From Batkoa obscura (taxonomy: Eukaryota; Entomophthoromycota; Entomophthoromycetes; Entomophthorales; Batkoaceae): DNA of 32,191 nucleotides. Both the position numbers and the translations under genes were made by a program. Location of the stretch: positions 1 to 32,191 of the forward strand of contig JASVEC010000202.1 of NCBI GenBank assembly GCA_030770535.1, written 5' to 3'. The first letter of the stretch is position 1. Each line of letters starts with the position of its first letter. Positions 1-11,532 of the stretch are shown one piece after another. The notes beneath the pieces are model-generated. The model was not told the DNA's origin, searched no databases, and was given only the letters and a program-made list of their open reading frames with translations.

Positions 1-1308
1 TTCTCTTCTTTGAGTTTATAAAACTGTGTCAAGAAAATTGTTAAAAGGCCTATTCGAAAGAAGTTTAGAGACTCAAAAGAAAAAAAAGATGAAAATAGTA
101 AAGATTAATGTTATAAAATCCAATTTCTTACATTATAAACCTCATTTTATTGAAGTCTTACTTTTGTTTTTTATTGGCGTATTTAATAATTATTATATTT
201 AATATAAATGGCTACATTTAGAATCCTTTTAATTTACTAAAATTTGAAGTTTAAACATTATGAAAAAACACTTCTAACTAGAACTTAATATAACAATTTC
301 TGATCGTTTTTTATAAATGATCAATACCCTATGTTTAAAATAAAATAAATATTACATGTCATATCAGTATGATGATCAAGGTCTTCATTTATAATTTTTG
401 CCTAAACCCAATTTATTTCGGCTTAAAAATTGAACATTTATTGAAATAAGCCCAGTTATAGAAACAAAGTATGATATAACTCAAGTTAAACTAATATCAA
501 TTAGTTTCCAGCTGAAACGAAGGTTATAACTATAAACAATTTTAATCTTTTGGTTTGGATATTACTATAGTATCTAATTGATAATATAGTTTATTTAATT
601 ACCTACCACTCTATATACAGATTAACCGAAATTCATAAATATAATATAATTAGAATAGAAGTATATATTTGGCAGCTATAATAATAAGCTGGGCTATTTT
701 TATAAAATTAATGAATCAAAAGCGCGTCCGATTTCTAAATATGGTAGACAAAATACTTTAAATATAAAATGATTTCATAACGTATTATTCCTTGGCGCTG
801 ACTCCTTTTAATTAGATTATAGTTCTTTGAGGTTTTAACAATATTACAAATAATCAATAAAATTGTGAAAATTACTCAGTTCTTTTATCGTATAAATAAG
901 CATTTACTTGACATACTCGGGGAAAGTCAGATACGTTTTTTAAAAGACAGAATGTGGACAACATTGTGGCTGAGTTATATATAGCTTAAAGTTTCTTGTC
1001 ACATTATTAATCCAACTATTTTGATACCAAAAGTAGTTGGGTGAACTAAATTTAAGTCATTTTAAGCACAAAATGATAAAAGTACAAGAATAAATTTAAT
1101 TGGCTGTTCTATTAATAATTTAGCATTTTCACAATAAATTTTTATTTGGTAAAAAATTTGAATCCATTTCTTTCTTAAAATTAAACCTTCATCTTCCTTA
1201 AGATTTTATCTCTAGTAATTTAATTCATTTAAATAGACCTATTTTTTCATCCTTAGATGAATCAGCTCTAAATATTTTTTTACCTCATCCTGTTTATATC
1301 TAATTATC
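1..1308. other. AT-rich intergenic region, no gene recognised
   Basis: About 1.3 kb of AT-rich DNA without a convincing reading frame, structural RNA or repeat copy. It presumably holds the promoter of the homeobox gene that follows. I see no clear TATA box at a defining distance. Confidence 0.6.
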
Positions 1309-2145
1309 ATGTTTGGCCTCAACAGCTTACTCCCAAATAAAATTAAATCCAAGTCCACTTCAAGCTCTTGTGACTCTAAAAAGAGATACCGTATCTCTAC
1401 CACTCAAAATAATGAGTTGGAGGTACTTTTCAAAACGAATCCAAGACCATGTAAAGAAATACAGGAAGAAATTTCCAAAAAAATCGATTTACCTTATCGT
1501 ACTGTTACCATTTGGTTTCAAAACCGTCGTGCTAAAGCTAAGCTTGCTGGTGAACCATTAGCTGAACATGTATTCCAATGGAAGCCGCCTGTCATTGCTG
1601 AAGAACCCGGTTGTGGTGTTATGAGATTTGATAAATCAGAAGTTAAATCAGAGCAAGTCAATGGCTTAAATGGTAACGCCATTAATCAAGATGACACCAC
1701 TCAAAATGTGGATGCTAAATCAGTGTACACTGTTGATAGCGGTTGCCATATTCAAGATGGTGTGAATGCAACTAATCCAAATGGAATTGATATGGATATG
1801 CAAGCATGGGCCTCCAACCAACCATTTGCTAATCCAAATTGGGCACAAAATACACCTGTTGGACGTAACTCAGTAGACTCTGGAAGCTTTATTTCCGATT
1901 ATAGTAATTACGATGGCTTTATTCATCAAGTTGAGTTTGACACTTACCTTGCAAGCTCAAACACTATGTATGATAACGGAAATACATTCAATAATTTACC
2001 AGCCAATATCGATGAGAATGGTACTTTTGATCCATCACAAAATTTTATGATCAGCCAAAGTTTATATGCACCGACACTTTCTAACTCACTCGCTTCTTTA
2101 TCATCTCAAAACTCAGGACATAATAGTTCAATGGAGAAGGCATGA
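1309..2145 (+). CDS. Homeodomain transcription factor (main frame)
   Basis: Sequence-specific DNA-binding protein expected in the nucleus. The homeodomain spans residues about 24-80: a basic N-terminal arm (KKRYR), helices 1 and 2, and a recognition helix TIWFQNRRAKAK with Gln50, Asn51 and Arg53 in the usual places. A gap of only a few residues separates helices 1 and 2, so this is a typical (non-TALE) homeodomain. The remainder, residues 81-277, is Asn/Ser/Gln-rich and probably disordered, as in fungal homeobox regulators. The ATG at 1309 is the first in frame and leaves a short 23-residue leader. The frame stops at a TGA inside an ATGA overlap with a second Q-rich frame (2142-2423) that reads like the natural continuation. 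The family assignment is secure; the target genes are unknown. Confidence 0.9.
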   Translation: MFGLNSLLPNKIKSKSTSSSCDSKKRYRISTTQNNELEVLFKTNPRPCKEIQEEISKKIDLPYRTVTIWFQNRRAKAKLAGEPLAEHVFQWKPPVIAEEPGCGVMRFDKSEVKSEQVNGLNGNAINQDDTTQNVDAKSVYTVDSGCHIQDGVNATNPNGIDMDMQAWASNQPFANPNWAQNTPVGRNSVDSGSFISDYSNYDGFIHQVEFDTYLASSNTMYDNGNTFNNLPANIDENGTFDPSQNFMISQSLYAPTLSNSLASLSSQNSGHNSSMEKA

Positions 2146-2423
2146 ATGCCAACTTTATGAGGCAAAATGGAATGTACCGACAAGCATATCAAATGTCCGC
2201 CCAATCATTACCACAATTTAGTAACCCAGCGATGGGAAGTAGTACCAATCATATACCACAAAGACAAGTTCAATATCATCATTCTATACAATCAGCACCC
2301 GAAATTGCACTCCAACAATCGTTATTTTTGCGTCAACAACATGCTAATCAAGCACAAGCTAGGGCACAGGCTAAATTACAAAGACAGCGTAATGAAGCGA
2401 TGTTCTCATCAATGCGTTACTAA
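2142..2423 (+). CDS. Q-rich frame, probable C-terminal continuation of the homeobox gene
   Basis: A 93-residue frame rich in Gln, Asn, His and Met (residues such as QQSLFLRQQHANQAQARAQ), of the same composition as the homeodomain protein's tail and starting exactly where that frame ends (ATGA overlap). It is less AT-rich than the sequence that follows, which fits real coding. Joining it to the main frame needs a shift of one base or an intron of length 2 modulo 3. I found no GTAAGT-type donor in the 100 bases before the junction; the available GT...AG pairs (for example 2126-2184, or 2060-2139) have poor donors. A sequencing indel, a true frame break or a weak intron are all open. Confidence 0.5.
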   Translation: MNANFMRQNGMYRQAYQMSAQSLPQFSNPAMGSSTNHIPQRQVQYHHSIQSAPEIALQQSLFLRQQHANQAQARAQAKLQRQRNEAMFSSMRY

Positions 2424-3533
2424 GTGAAATGGTTAATTTTAAGTACATATTTTAAAGCCACTGGATCTAAATATTTGGTTTTCTCATTAATTTAAACTTT
2501 ATTTTAACATTTTTCTATCTCTCTTGTCATTTGAATTGTTTTTAAGCTTAAGAAAATAACTTCTTCCTATTCTGCTTTTTTGAAAAATTAATTTTATATT
2601 CTTATTAAAAAATCTATAAAAAATTTATTATATTTGTTTTTTATTATAATTTTTTATTTTGGTATTCCAATGTCTTAAAGTAAGGTCAGTCAAATTTGAT
2701 ATCACACTTTGAATTATTAGCATTTAATATAGATTGATGTTCACTAAAATTTACTAGTTTACTATTAAACTAATGAAAGAAAAAAATAAATGTTTTTTAT
2801 TAAAACACAAGATTCAACCATAACCTCATTGCAATACCACTTTAGCTATAGAAAATCATTAAGATAGTAAATCATCCAACAATAAGGTAGAAATCTATCA
2901 ATGAAATTTAATCTAGCTATAAAATTTGATAAACTTGATTAGTTTACTGTTAAGCTAAGAATGTAAGTAACAATTTTTATAAAATATTTGAATTAATTCG
3001 TTGCAATGTGGATATGGATACTAATTTGAATTTGACTAATAAAACGAATATTAAAAAACAAATTCTTAACAACAGCATGATCGCTGATTAGAGAAGAATT
3101 TAATGCAGAAAAAAAGAAAGCATAAACTGAGACTCTGTTAGGGTTATAATAATTTATAATTTTCTTTGCATTTGAAATTTTATTTTGGGTGAAATACAGG
3201 AGTAAATTGATTTGAGAAAAGGAGAGAAGAGATGGGCCCGTCTAACTTGTAGTTTTTTTGATATTTATTTGATTGAGTTAGGTGAAGGTTACTAGATTAT
3301 TTGTTAAAATATAATTGAAATCTCAAATGTAAGCATTACTGTTTATTATTTTATTATTTTATTAAGCTGATTAATCACAATAAACTCAATCTAACTGCTT
3401 ATTTTATATTTAATTTGTAACTTATATTTTAGCTTTCTTTTCGTATTAAAAAACTTGAATCTTTTGATTATTTTAATTTTATCATTATAAAACTCAATTT
3501 CATCACTTTATAATTTCATAAGGAATATTAACA
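2424..3533. other. Intergenic region between homeobox gene and GatA
   Basis: About 1.1 kb, strongly AT-rich, with no reading frame, repeat copy or RNA gene that I can support. It should contain the 3' end of the homeobox transcript and the GatA promoter. Confidence 0.6.
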
Positions 3534-5323
3534 ATGAAATCAATCTCAAAGTCTACACTAATACTACAAAGTATGTTAAGACGGCATAGCACTTTAACCT
3601 CAACATCTAGAAAACATCTCAGCCTCACTGACTTACAATCTTGGAACAAGTACTATAATGCATTCACTTCTATTAACACCGCAGAAACATCATTTATAAC
3701 TGATAGACTTGAAAACGGTAACTTAATCTATTCATAAGATATATATGTAAACCAACTCAAACAACAGATTTTAGTTTTGATTTAAATGGATTAGCCATCG
3801 CCATAAAAGACAATATATGTACTAAAGGATATCCAACTACTTGTGGATCTCTAATGTTAAAAGGTAAGTAGTTTATTCATTTTTGTTGAGTTCATTTAAT
3901 TTGATAATTGACAATTATTAATCAACCAATTTTAGATTTTATACCCACTTATAATGCCACTGTAATCGAAAAATTACTAAATCATAATGTAAAAATCATT
4001 GGTAAAACAAATATGGATGAATTTGGGATGGGGTAAGTCATATATAAATTAGCTGTTGATATTAAATTTCACTCATCTAATTCCTTCTCCTCCAGTTCTA
4101 ACAATCAAACCAGTTATTTTGGTCAAGTAGTGAACCCTCATCCTTCTTATACTACAAATACCTATTCCCCTGGAGGAAGTTCCGGTGGTAGTGCAGCAGC
4201 TGTAAAAAGTGGTATGTGTTATGCGTAAGTTATTTAAAATAAACATCTTTATCTCCTTCATAAACCTATTATTTACTTCTATAGGGCATTGGGTTCAGAT
4301 ACTGGTGGGTCTGTTCGCTTACCTGCCTCCTATTGTGGAATTATTGGATTTAAACCATCATATGGTATGATATCTAGATACGGTTTAATACCTTATGCAA
4401 GTTCATTAGATACAATCGGGGTTATGGGAAGAAGTGTTAATTCAGTGAAAAATATATTTGAAGTAATTAAGGGACAAGATCAAAGGGATCAAAGTAGTAT
4501 TGATTATTCTAAAAAAGAGAAAAAAGAGAATAAAAAGTTAAAGGATATAGTAATTGGTATACCAAATCAATATTATTTAAAAGAAATAGATGAAGAAGTA
4601 AATTTTGCTTGGGATAAAAGTATTCAATTATTACAAGATAATGGAGTGAAAGTAATTAATATTGATTTAAAACATACAAAATATGCTCTTTCTGCTTATT
4701 ACATTATTGCATTAGCAGAAGCATCTTCCAATTTAGCAAAATATGATGGAGTTGAATTTGGCTACTGTCAAGAAGATATGGAGGGTAGTTTTGATCAAAA
4801 AATTCGACATAATCGAGAAATTGGGTTTAACGATGAAGTTAAAAAAAGGATTATATTAGGTACTCATATTTTAAGTAAAGGGTAAATTTAAGTTTAACCT
4901 AATTTAAGTATATTTTTTTACTCTATTTTTTAGTTCCTTTGAGGCTTATTTTAAAAAAGCACAAAAGATACGTACTTTAGTAGTCAATGATTTTGATTCA
5001 GCCTTTTTAAATTGTGATTTAATCTTATCCCCAACTGCTTTTTCAAAAGCGCCATCTATAAAAGATCTATCCACCGCACCACCAGCTTATTCTTATTTAA
5101 ATGATGTATTTACTACCCCTTCTTCCTTAGCTGGTCAGTTTTTATATTTTTTCATTTAATTTGGGATTTAATATATATTTTTTTAGGTTTACCTGCTATT
5201 AGTGTACCTTTTAGTAATAGTAATAAAATGGGCCCTATTGGTTTACAATTAGTTGGACAAAGAGGTAATGATAAGCAAGTATTAAATGCAGCGGAAGAGT
5301 TTTGTCAGTTATTATATAATTAG
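3534..5323 (+). CDS. gatA: Glutamyl-tRNA(Gln) amidotransferase subunit A, mitochondrial
   Basis: Amidase subunit of the GatCAB/GatFAB complex: it hydrolyses glutamine and passes ammonia to Glu-tRNA(Gln), making Gln-tRNA(Gln) in mitochondria. I read seven exons: 3534-3717, 3768-3863, 3936-4032, 4096-4224, 4285-4881, 4934-5133 and 5187-5323, giving 479 residues with phases that agree at every junction. The amidase-signature catalytic triad is intact: Lys75 in LAIAIKDN, cis-Ser154 in [10 protein letters not shown] and nucleophile Ser178 in DTGGSVR. The N-terminus ([17 protein letters not shown]) is basic, Ser/Leu-rich and lacks acids, as expected of a mitochondrial presequence. Introns are 50-72 nt, mostly with GTAAGT-like donors. 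The C-terminal [10 protein letters not shown] is the usual amidase ending. The fungal counterpart is called HER2 in yeast. Confidence 0.95.
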
Positions 5324-5652
5324 AAATAGTAGAAGCAGATGATTAAAAAATAGAGTCTAATATTAAAATTAGGATTTTGTTTATTTTTATTTTTATTTAA
5401 AATTTATTACATATGGGAATATTATTACTAATTATCATTTTTTGTTGTTAATTTAAAATTTAGAAATTAACAATGTAAGCTGTTCAAGTTCGAATGTACG
5501 CTGAAAAGCGATGACTTTTATAACCAATTATTTGCTCAATCATGTTGATTTGAAGTTTATTAATTCAATTTTTATTATGAATAGTTAGTTAACACATACC
5601 CAAAGCTTGAATAAAGTACTGATTAATTAATTTCTAAATTTAAATTAACTAC

Positions 5653-5756
5653 TATATGAGAATGTTTCTTTAACTTCACTTTTTCCATCTTTTAAGCACT
5701 ATTTAACTGGGAAAATTGTTAGTAAAATCTTTAAATACAAAAATACATCCCTATAT
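5653..5756 (+). mobile_element. TIR element copy A (MITE-like, 104 bp)
   Basis: One of eight copies of a short repeat family. The left end is TATATGAGAATGTTT and the right end AAAATACATCCCTATAT, approximate inverted repeats of one another. The internal conserved block TTTTAAGCACTATTTAAC carries two changes from the family core (TTAAGCGCTATTTAAGCGG). This copy lacks about five bases after the left end compared with the others. No coding capacity. Confidence 0.75.
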
Positions 5757-5798
5757 TATGTTATTTTTAAAAATATAGGATGCTAGCAAAATAACCAA

Positions 5799-5820
5799 AA
5801 ATATGGGGATGTTTTTTTAC
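5799..5820 (+). repeat. Isolated left-end fragment of the TIR family
   Basis: ATATGGGGATGTTTTTTT matches the left terminal repeat of the family but is not followed by the conserved core. It lies 43 bases after copy A, so it may be the remnant of a second insertion or of a rearranged end. Confidence 0.45.
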
Positions 5821-6092
5821 TAGTATTGTCCTTTTTTGCTATTTTTTTAGTTCTTTTGATAGCTGTTTTGAAAACCTTATATTCATATTACCTCTTTATT
5901 AAACTACCAAGTCATTATAATTCATTAAAAGTGTTGTTCATTTCTTACTTCCTGCTCAACCTTCATCTGATGCTTTTGCAATATTTGCACTATATTAAAA
6001 GTGCAAAAAAGTAAGCTTAATGTCTCAAATCCCGAAAAATTTAAAAGCTTTAAATTTCATTCATCAATAGAATAAAAATTCAATATTCCAAA

Positions 6093-6620
6093 ATGTTAAC
6101 CAATCTATTTAGAACTGCTTTCAATGGGGTGAAGATGACATCTAATATATCAATGGCTAAAACATTGATACCAACAAGAGGTTTTTTGAGTAGGTAAGTA
6201 AAGAAGTGAGAAGGAAGGTTTTTTAATAAGATAATTAAATTTTAAATTTTTAGTTCTTTATTGATCAATCGACCATTATTAGGAAGAACAAGTGTATTAG
6301 GTAATAATAACTTAGGATCAAGGTAAGCTATTTTCAATCCACTTTAATCAAGTTTTGGGTTCTATCTTTAAACTTTGAACTTTTATAAACAATTCTAACA
6401 TTAATTTTCCTTTTAAACCAAAACTAATATTTTACCCTTTTATAGCCTCCCAACTTTCCCATTACAACAAGTACGTACAGTTACTTATGGTAATGAATAT
6501 CAACCCAGTAATTTAAAAAGAAAACGTAAACATGGCTTTTTACATCGTATCCGTACCAAAGATGGTAGAAGGGTTATTTTACGTCGTATGAAAAAAGGAC
6601 GTAAATTCTTAGCTCATTAA
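6093..6620 (+). CDS. mrpl34: Mitochondrial large-subunit ribosomal protein bL34m
   Basis: Three exons (6093-6193, 6254-6322, 6446-6620) give 114 residues. The last 45 residues are a typical bL34 domain, with [19 protein letters not shown] followed by a second basic run ending [10 protein letters not shown]. bL34 binds 23S-type rRNA near the peptide exit region of the large subunit. The first 65 or so residues are Ser/Thr/Asn/Leu-rich with scattered Arg and no bacterial equivalent, as expected for a mitochondrial targeting sequence. Start: first ATG upstream of the spliced frame. The second intron (123 nt) is the longest in the window; the first is 60 nt. The exon junctions keep frame and recreate Ser codons. 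The identification is firm. Confidence 0.93.
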
Positions 6621-7074
6621 AAAAATAGAATAATGGAATTGGGTAACACTTGGTTTATATTTTTATTTGCTTTTTTGTAAGTTGATGTAAAATGGGAAAG
6701 TTTGACTTTTATTGGTATTTTACATTGGTCGTTAATTTATTGTATAGCTTTATTATTTTTAAATAATTATGAAATAGATGCTAGTATAAAATTAAGAATG
6801 CATATAATTTTGGCTTACATTGTTTAGATTTTGTATATAAAAATACTATCTTAATTATTTACATTAGATTGAACCATGTAATAAAAATATAAGTACATAG
6901 CTTATTTTAATACCGTATAGTAACGTACTGTATAACTTGTTATTTATTTTTCAGCAAAAACTATGGGATTTACTCCATAAAATACAATTTGAATTAATCT
7001 GATATCTTAAAAGTTGAAACAGAAAATGTAATAAAATTCATTTTAAAAAACATCGATTTTATTCATTTGTTTAA
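6621..7074. other. Convergent intergenic region
   Basis: The 3' ends of bL34m and the GGT-like gene meet here. It is AT-rich and holds no gene or repeat copy that I can see. Confidence 0.6.
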
Positions 7075-9169
7075 TCAAAACCCAGCCGCTTGACCATCAG
7101 CTCTTGGATCTGAACCTGCCATAAGAACTCTTTTACCAGTCTTTTGATCTTTTTCTACTTGAATAATTTGACCTCTACCAAACATTTTTCTAGGATAGCC
7201 GTATAAAATAATAACTTTATGACCTAATTCTTTTAATTTATTAACCGTTTCTAAAGAAACACCGGCTTCAATGTAGATTATACCATCATCTGGCGAAATA
7301 CAAAATCTAGAAAAATCTAATGCTTTCTGTGGCTTAAACTGTCTTAGTATTAAATTTAATAATACTTGTAAATGTCCTTGAGGTTGCATAAACCCACCCA
7401 TGACACCAAAACTTAACCATAGTTCTTTTCCTTTTGTAGCTAATGCAGGTATGATAGTATGATAAGGGCGTTTATTAGCTTCTAATTTATTGGGAGATTT
7501 TGGATTCAACGAAAAACTAGTTCCTCGATTTTGCAATGTAAATCCGCATCCTTTAGGTATTTTACCACTACCAAAACCAGCAAAATTAGACATTATGAAT
7601 GAGCATGCATTACCTTCTTTATCTACAACAGTTAAATAGACAGTATTTGATTGATTGATTGGACTGCCTTCTTTAATATCTACTGCTGCTTTTGTTGGAT
7701 TAAACAAACGGCAACGTTTATATAAATATTCTTTTGATAATAAACTTGATGCTGGTAATTTATAAAAATCTGGATCTGTAACATGATGTCTTGTATCAGC
7801 AAATGCAATTCTTAAAGCTTCAATTAAGATATGTAAATATTCTGGTGAGTTGGGTTCCATTTTACTTAATTCATGGATTTTGTTTTGTTTTTCTAATTCA
7901 TCAATTATACCAAGAGCTATTAATGCTGTTATACCTTGTCCATTAGGTGGACATTCATATAATTTTATTCCTTTATAATCATAATGAATAGGTTCTACTT
8001 GTTCAGATTGATGAGATGCTAAATCTTCTAAAGTCATAACACCCCCCTGAGATTGTATTAATTCCACTATTTTATTGGCTATTTCTCCTGTATAAAACCC
8101 ATCTTTACCATGCTCAGCTACTTTACGATAAGTTTTTGCTAAGTTTGGCAAACTCACTATTTGACCTACTTCAGGTGCTTTACCATCAATAAGCATTTCA
8201 TCCCAATTAGGAGAAGTTTGTTTTAAAAATTTCTCACTTGATTTCCACTAATAATAAATTAGTAAATCATATTTCATTTAAATTAAAACGTACTCCTTCA
8301 CTAGTAATTTCCGAAACAGGATACCCATTTTCAGCAAGTTCAATAGCTGGTTTAAATATTTGTCCTAAATTTAATTTACCAGATCCATAGTTGTTAACTG
8401 TGTCTACCATAGCAGCACATGCTCCTGGTACAGTGATACTATGTGGTGAATTTCTTGGTATGGCTTCAACTTTATTCCCTAAATCTTCATGTACTTTTTC
8501 CAATGTCAGTGCTTTTGGCGATCTAATTACCAATAATCAATACTCAATTATAACCAATTTAATCATATTTACCTTCCAGATCCATTTAAAGCATAAACTT
8601 TTTTATCTTTAGCTGAATAAAATAAACAAAAAGCATCACCACCGATGCCTGTTGAGCAAGGTTCTATTTTAAATAATGGAAATTAAAATGTTAGTAAAGA
8701 AATTTGATAATTAAATAAATAAAATAGAAAATTACCAGTGACATTTAAAGCAGCAGCTAATTACCATAAGTATAAAAGCTAATAAATTGTTTTTTAGTAT
8801 AAATTAAATCAAAATTACCTGTAGCTACAGCAGCATCCTATAGAAAAATCTTATTAAAATTTCTTGTTATCATTTTAAGATCACGAAAGCTTACTGCTGC
8901 ATTACCCCCTGATTTTAATATTTCTAGTCCAGCTTGGGTAGCTAGAGGTTGACTTCATTTTAAAACTATTATTAACAAAATATAAAAATCAATTCTCACC
9001 TTGAACTGACCATACCATTTGTACTGAATACATCAGAGCGCCTTGAATTGAAAGGCAATAATTGATCTAAATCTGGTACTGAGATGGGGATTTCATCAGG
9101 GTTATAATGTTTAGGAATCTGTTCTTCATCCTCTTGTTGCTGTCTTAAAGTGGAAGTTGAACTTGTCAT
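7075..9169 (-). CDS. Gamma-glutamyltranspeptidase-like protein (Ntn hydrolase)
   Basis: Seven exons on the minus strand: 9169-9000, 8952-8895, 8837-8819, 8756-8736, 8663-8573, 8522-8294 and 8247-7075, giving 586 residues. GGT-family enzymes cleave or transfer the gamma-glutamyl group of glutathione and related peptides after self-cleavage before a Thr nucleophile. Visible landmarks: [18 protein letters not shown] and GGNAADAAVAT near the N-terminus, then [13 protein letters not shown], then the likely nucleophile Thr398 in [18 protein letters not shown], then [11 protein letters not shown] and [10 protein letters not shown]. These last blocks resemble the bacterial YwrD-type branch rather than the secreted mammalian type. 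The N-terminus ([17 protein letters not shown]) has no signal peptide, so a cytosolic enzyme is likely. Exons 3 and 4 are only 19 and 21 nt. Substrate preference cannot be read from sequence. Confidence 0.92.
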
Positions 9170-9672
9170 TGTTTTGATTGTTTGCTTTTTTCTTTTTTAT
9201 AAAATAATTATGATAAGATGTTCAAGCGCCTTTATATACATTTTCAACCTGCTTAGTATCCCTGATGACTCACTTATAAGCTATACTGAGGAACAAATGA
9301 TATAATCCAAATCATGAGTTCGAATTTTCATAATACAAAGGTTGAATCAATTGCCTTAAATAAAACTAAACAAATAGTTTTATTTCTTAATAATAACTAT
9401 AACAATTGTAAAGTCACATTTCAATAAAAATAATTAAAAAAGTAGTCATTTTTTATATAATAAAAGGGATTCAGTTATTAAATTCATACTTAATAAAATA
9501 GTCCAAGTGCTCAATTTTTTTTGAATAAAATATATTCAAAACATAACAAAGTAAACCCAATAGGTTGGCTTATACAATCCACTATCATCTCATAAAAACT
9601 AACATTATAAAAAAATACAAATCAAACTTTAAAGAAACAAAACTCAAATTAATTTCTAATTAATGTATTTTT
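9170..9672. other. Intergenic region upstream of the GGT-like gene
   Basis: About 500 bases between two genes on the same strand. It contains the 3' end of PHO88 and the promoter of the GGT-like gene. No repeat copy. A weakly tRNA-like stretch near 9250-9330 does not fold properly and is not annotated. Confidence 0.55.
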
Positions 9673-10582
9673 TTAAGATGAAGAGGATGCAGTATTCTTA
9701 TTCTTCTTGGTCTTATTTTTTTTGTCACTAGTATTACTATTACTAACTTCCACCTCCTCATCAGAAGGAAGTTCTACAACACCAGAAGGTTGAAGAGCAG
9801 GTTGTTCATCTGCTGACTGATCCATATTAGGCATGTTGAAAAAAGAAGCAGCCACCCAAGGACGTTTAAGAGCACCAGTTGGCTCTGATCCAAAAATATG
9901 AACTTTAGAAAGATTGGATTCTAATAAAGTTTTTACTGAAAGAATACTTTGTAAAAACAATGGTTGAACATACTGGAATTTAAGATGCATAACCATTAAA
10001 ATAGCTATACCAATAGCACTTGATTGTAATTGTTTTCTTAATTCTCCTAAATCATATGCTTGGACAGTAGTCACAATTTCAGTTGGTGGTCTTTAAAAAT
10101 TTAAAAATTATAAAATTAGATTAAACTAGTTATCTTACTCTTGAGACATGGGCTTTTTATCTTCATATCTAAGTTCGGTTTGATCTAAACAAGTATACTT
10201 TAATTTTTATTCAATTATTAAAATTTAATTTCAAATTTACCATTTTTAGCATTAATAGTTGTATAAATATAATATATCAAAGAAAATACAATAACCTGAG
10301 AAGTGACATAGGCCATACGAAGGTATCTATAGTTAAAAATATTAAAATCTAACTGAATAATAACAAGAGCTCAACTTACTGTAAATTAGCTTCATCTTCA
10401 AGGTTTAATTTTTTAGACTATAAAAAAGTATAAAACTTATACGAATTATAATTATTTAATGACCTACCACTTGGACTAAAACCAATACAAGACCGATACC
10501 GAGAAACTAAAATATAATATAAACAACCATTCTTTTTAATTTAATGTTATAAACTTACTTGAGAAGCAGGATTAGCGCTCAT
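9673..10582 (-). CDS. PHO88: PHO88/SND3 family ER membrane protein
   Basis: Six exons on the minus strand: 10582-10559, 10506-10468, 10417-10380, 10326-10241, 10184-10139 and 10090-9673, giving 216 residues. Yeast Pho88 was first linked to phosphate uptake and is also SND3, part of the SRP-independent route that sends proteins to the ER. Landmarks in order: a hydrophobic segment FLGIGLVLVLVQV; YLRMAYVTSQVIVFSLIYY (second membrane segment); then VQAYDLGELRKQL, the conserved Tyr-Asp motif; then HLKFQYVQPLFLQSI, LLESNLSKVHIFG and GALKRPW near the end. The tail is acidic, then Lys-rich (KKNKTKKNKN), typical of an ER cytosolic tail. The first exon codes for only eight residues (MSANPASQ). All splice phases agree. 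Confidence 0.92.
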
Positions 10583-11532
10583 TTTTATTTTTTAGTTAAT
10601 TCTTTTATAAAACTTAAAAAACCACTTTCGACTAAATAATCTACTTTTTATAAGCTTTTAAAAAATCATAGTGTTCTTTCTACCAATCATTCAGCTACAC
10701 TTAGAATTTTATAATTCTATATTTGGAAACTATAGTTAAAAATAAGGTGGAGGCTAGAGTGATATATAAGTGGATTGATTTGATGAAATGATAAATGCTA
10801 TCCAATGACTGGTTTATCCTGATGGCTTCAAGCTTGTTTTTTAGAATAAAAATTAACATTCTTTCAGATGAGTTAATTTTCAAAAGTATTATAAAGTTCT
10901 ACATTTAAGTAAAGAATTTCATTGAATATTAAAAGGGTAACTAATTTGATTATAACTCAAAAAAGAAGCATAAATGAATATCTGTATAAATTCTTTCCCT
11001 AACATAATGTCACTATTGTTGATAATGCATGCATATCTTTTTAAAAGTCAATTTATTTTTATAAGCTTTTTGCCTAAATGTTTCAATGCCTTCAATTTTT
11101 GTTTAATTTTGATTTAATTTTCTATTAAAGTTGTTATTTTAATAATTATAATTACAATCATTTTTTATTAATGGTATTCATTCAATATGAGTCCTTATCG
11201 TTTTATGTTTTGAAAGAAAATACGAATAGAAGTTTATAAATTGTTTGAAATTAATCACTTTAATTTTTTTTAAATTATTCTGATTATCTATCTAATGATT
11301 GAATTATATCAATACATAAAACAATAAAAACAAATATCTAAAGTAACTTATAAACTTTTCAAACACAAATCTAGGTTCTTAGCTTATGTGAATGGCAAAA
11401 AGTAGCTTTTAGGGCACCAAAAGTAGTAAGCGATAAACTTTGGGTATTTGATTTTAGACAAAACAGAATATAAAAAATAAAACTCTTTTGTGTAAATGCT
11501 CAAAAAACTGAGAAAACAACTTTTTTTAAAAC

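Larger units (their letters stand above)
5324..6092. other. Intergenic region with one TIR element and a TIR fragment
   Basis: The region between GatA and bL34m carries TIR element copy A and a separate end fragment (own entries). A 62-codon hydrophobic frame at 5826-6014 is probably chance in T-rich DNA. No other feature is supported. Confidence 0.6.

Noticed and set aside
2142-2145. ATGA overlap as evidence for a bacterial operon
   Set aside because: The surrounding genes are spliced and eukaryotic; the first product is a homeodomain protein.
5470-5515. B-box-like AGTTCGAATG, possible tRNA or Pol III gene
   Set aside because: No A box or cloverleaf upstream and no terminator at the right distance.
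5826-6014. 62-codon hydrophobic frame resembling a membrane peptide
   Set aside because: A T-rich region gives Phe/Leu/Ile-rich frames by chance; no start context, homology or coding bias.
9250-9330. tRNA-like stretch with a GTTCGAATT T-loop motif
   Set aside because: The T-arm pairs only with an eight-base loop, and no D-arm, anticodon arm or acceptor stem can be drawn.
10701-10883. 60-codon minus-strand frame
   Set aside because: AT-driven composition, no domain, no promoter or splice context; not distinguishable from chance.
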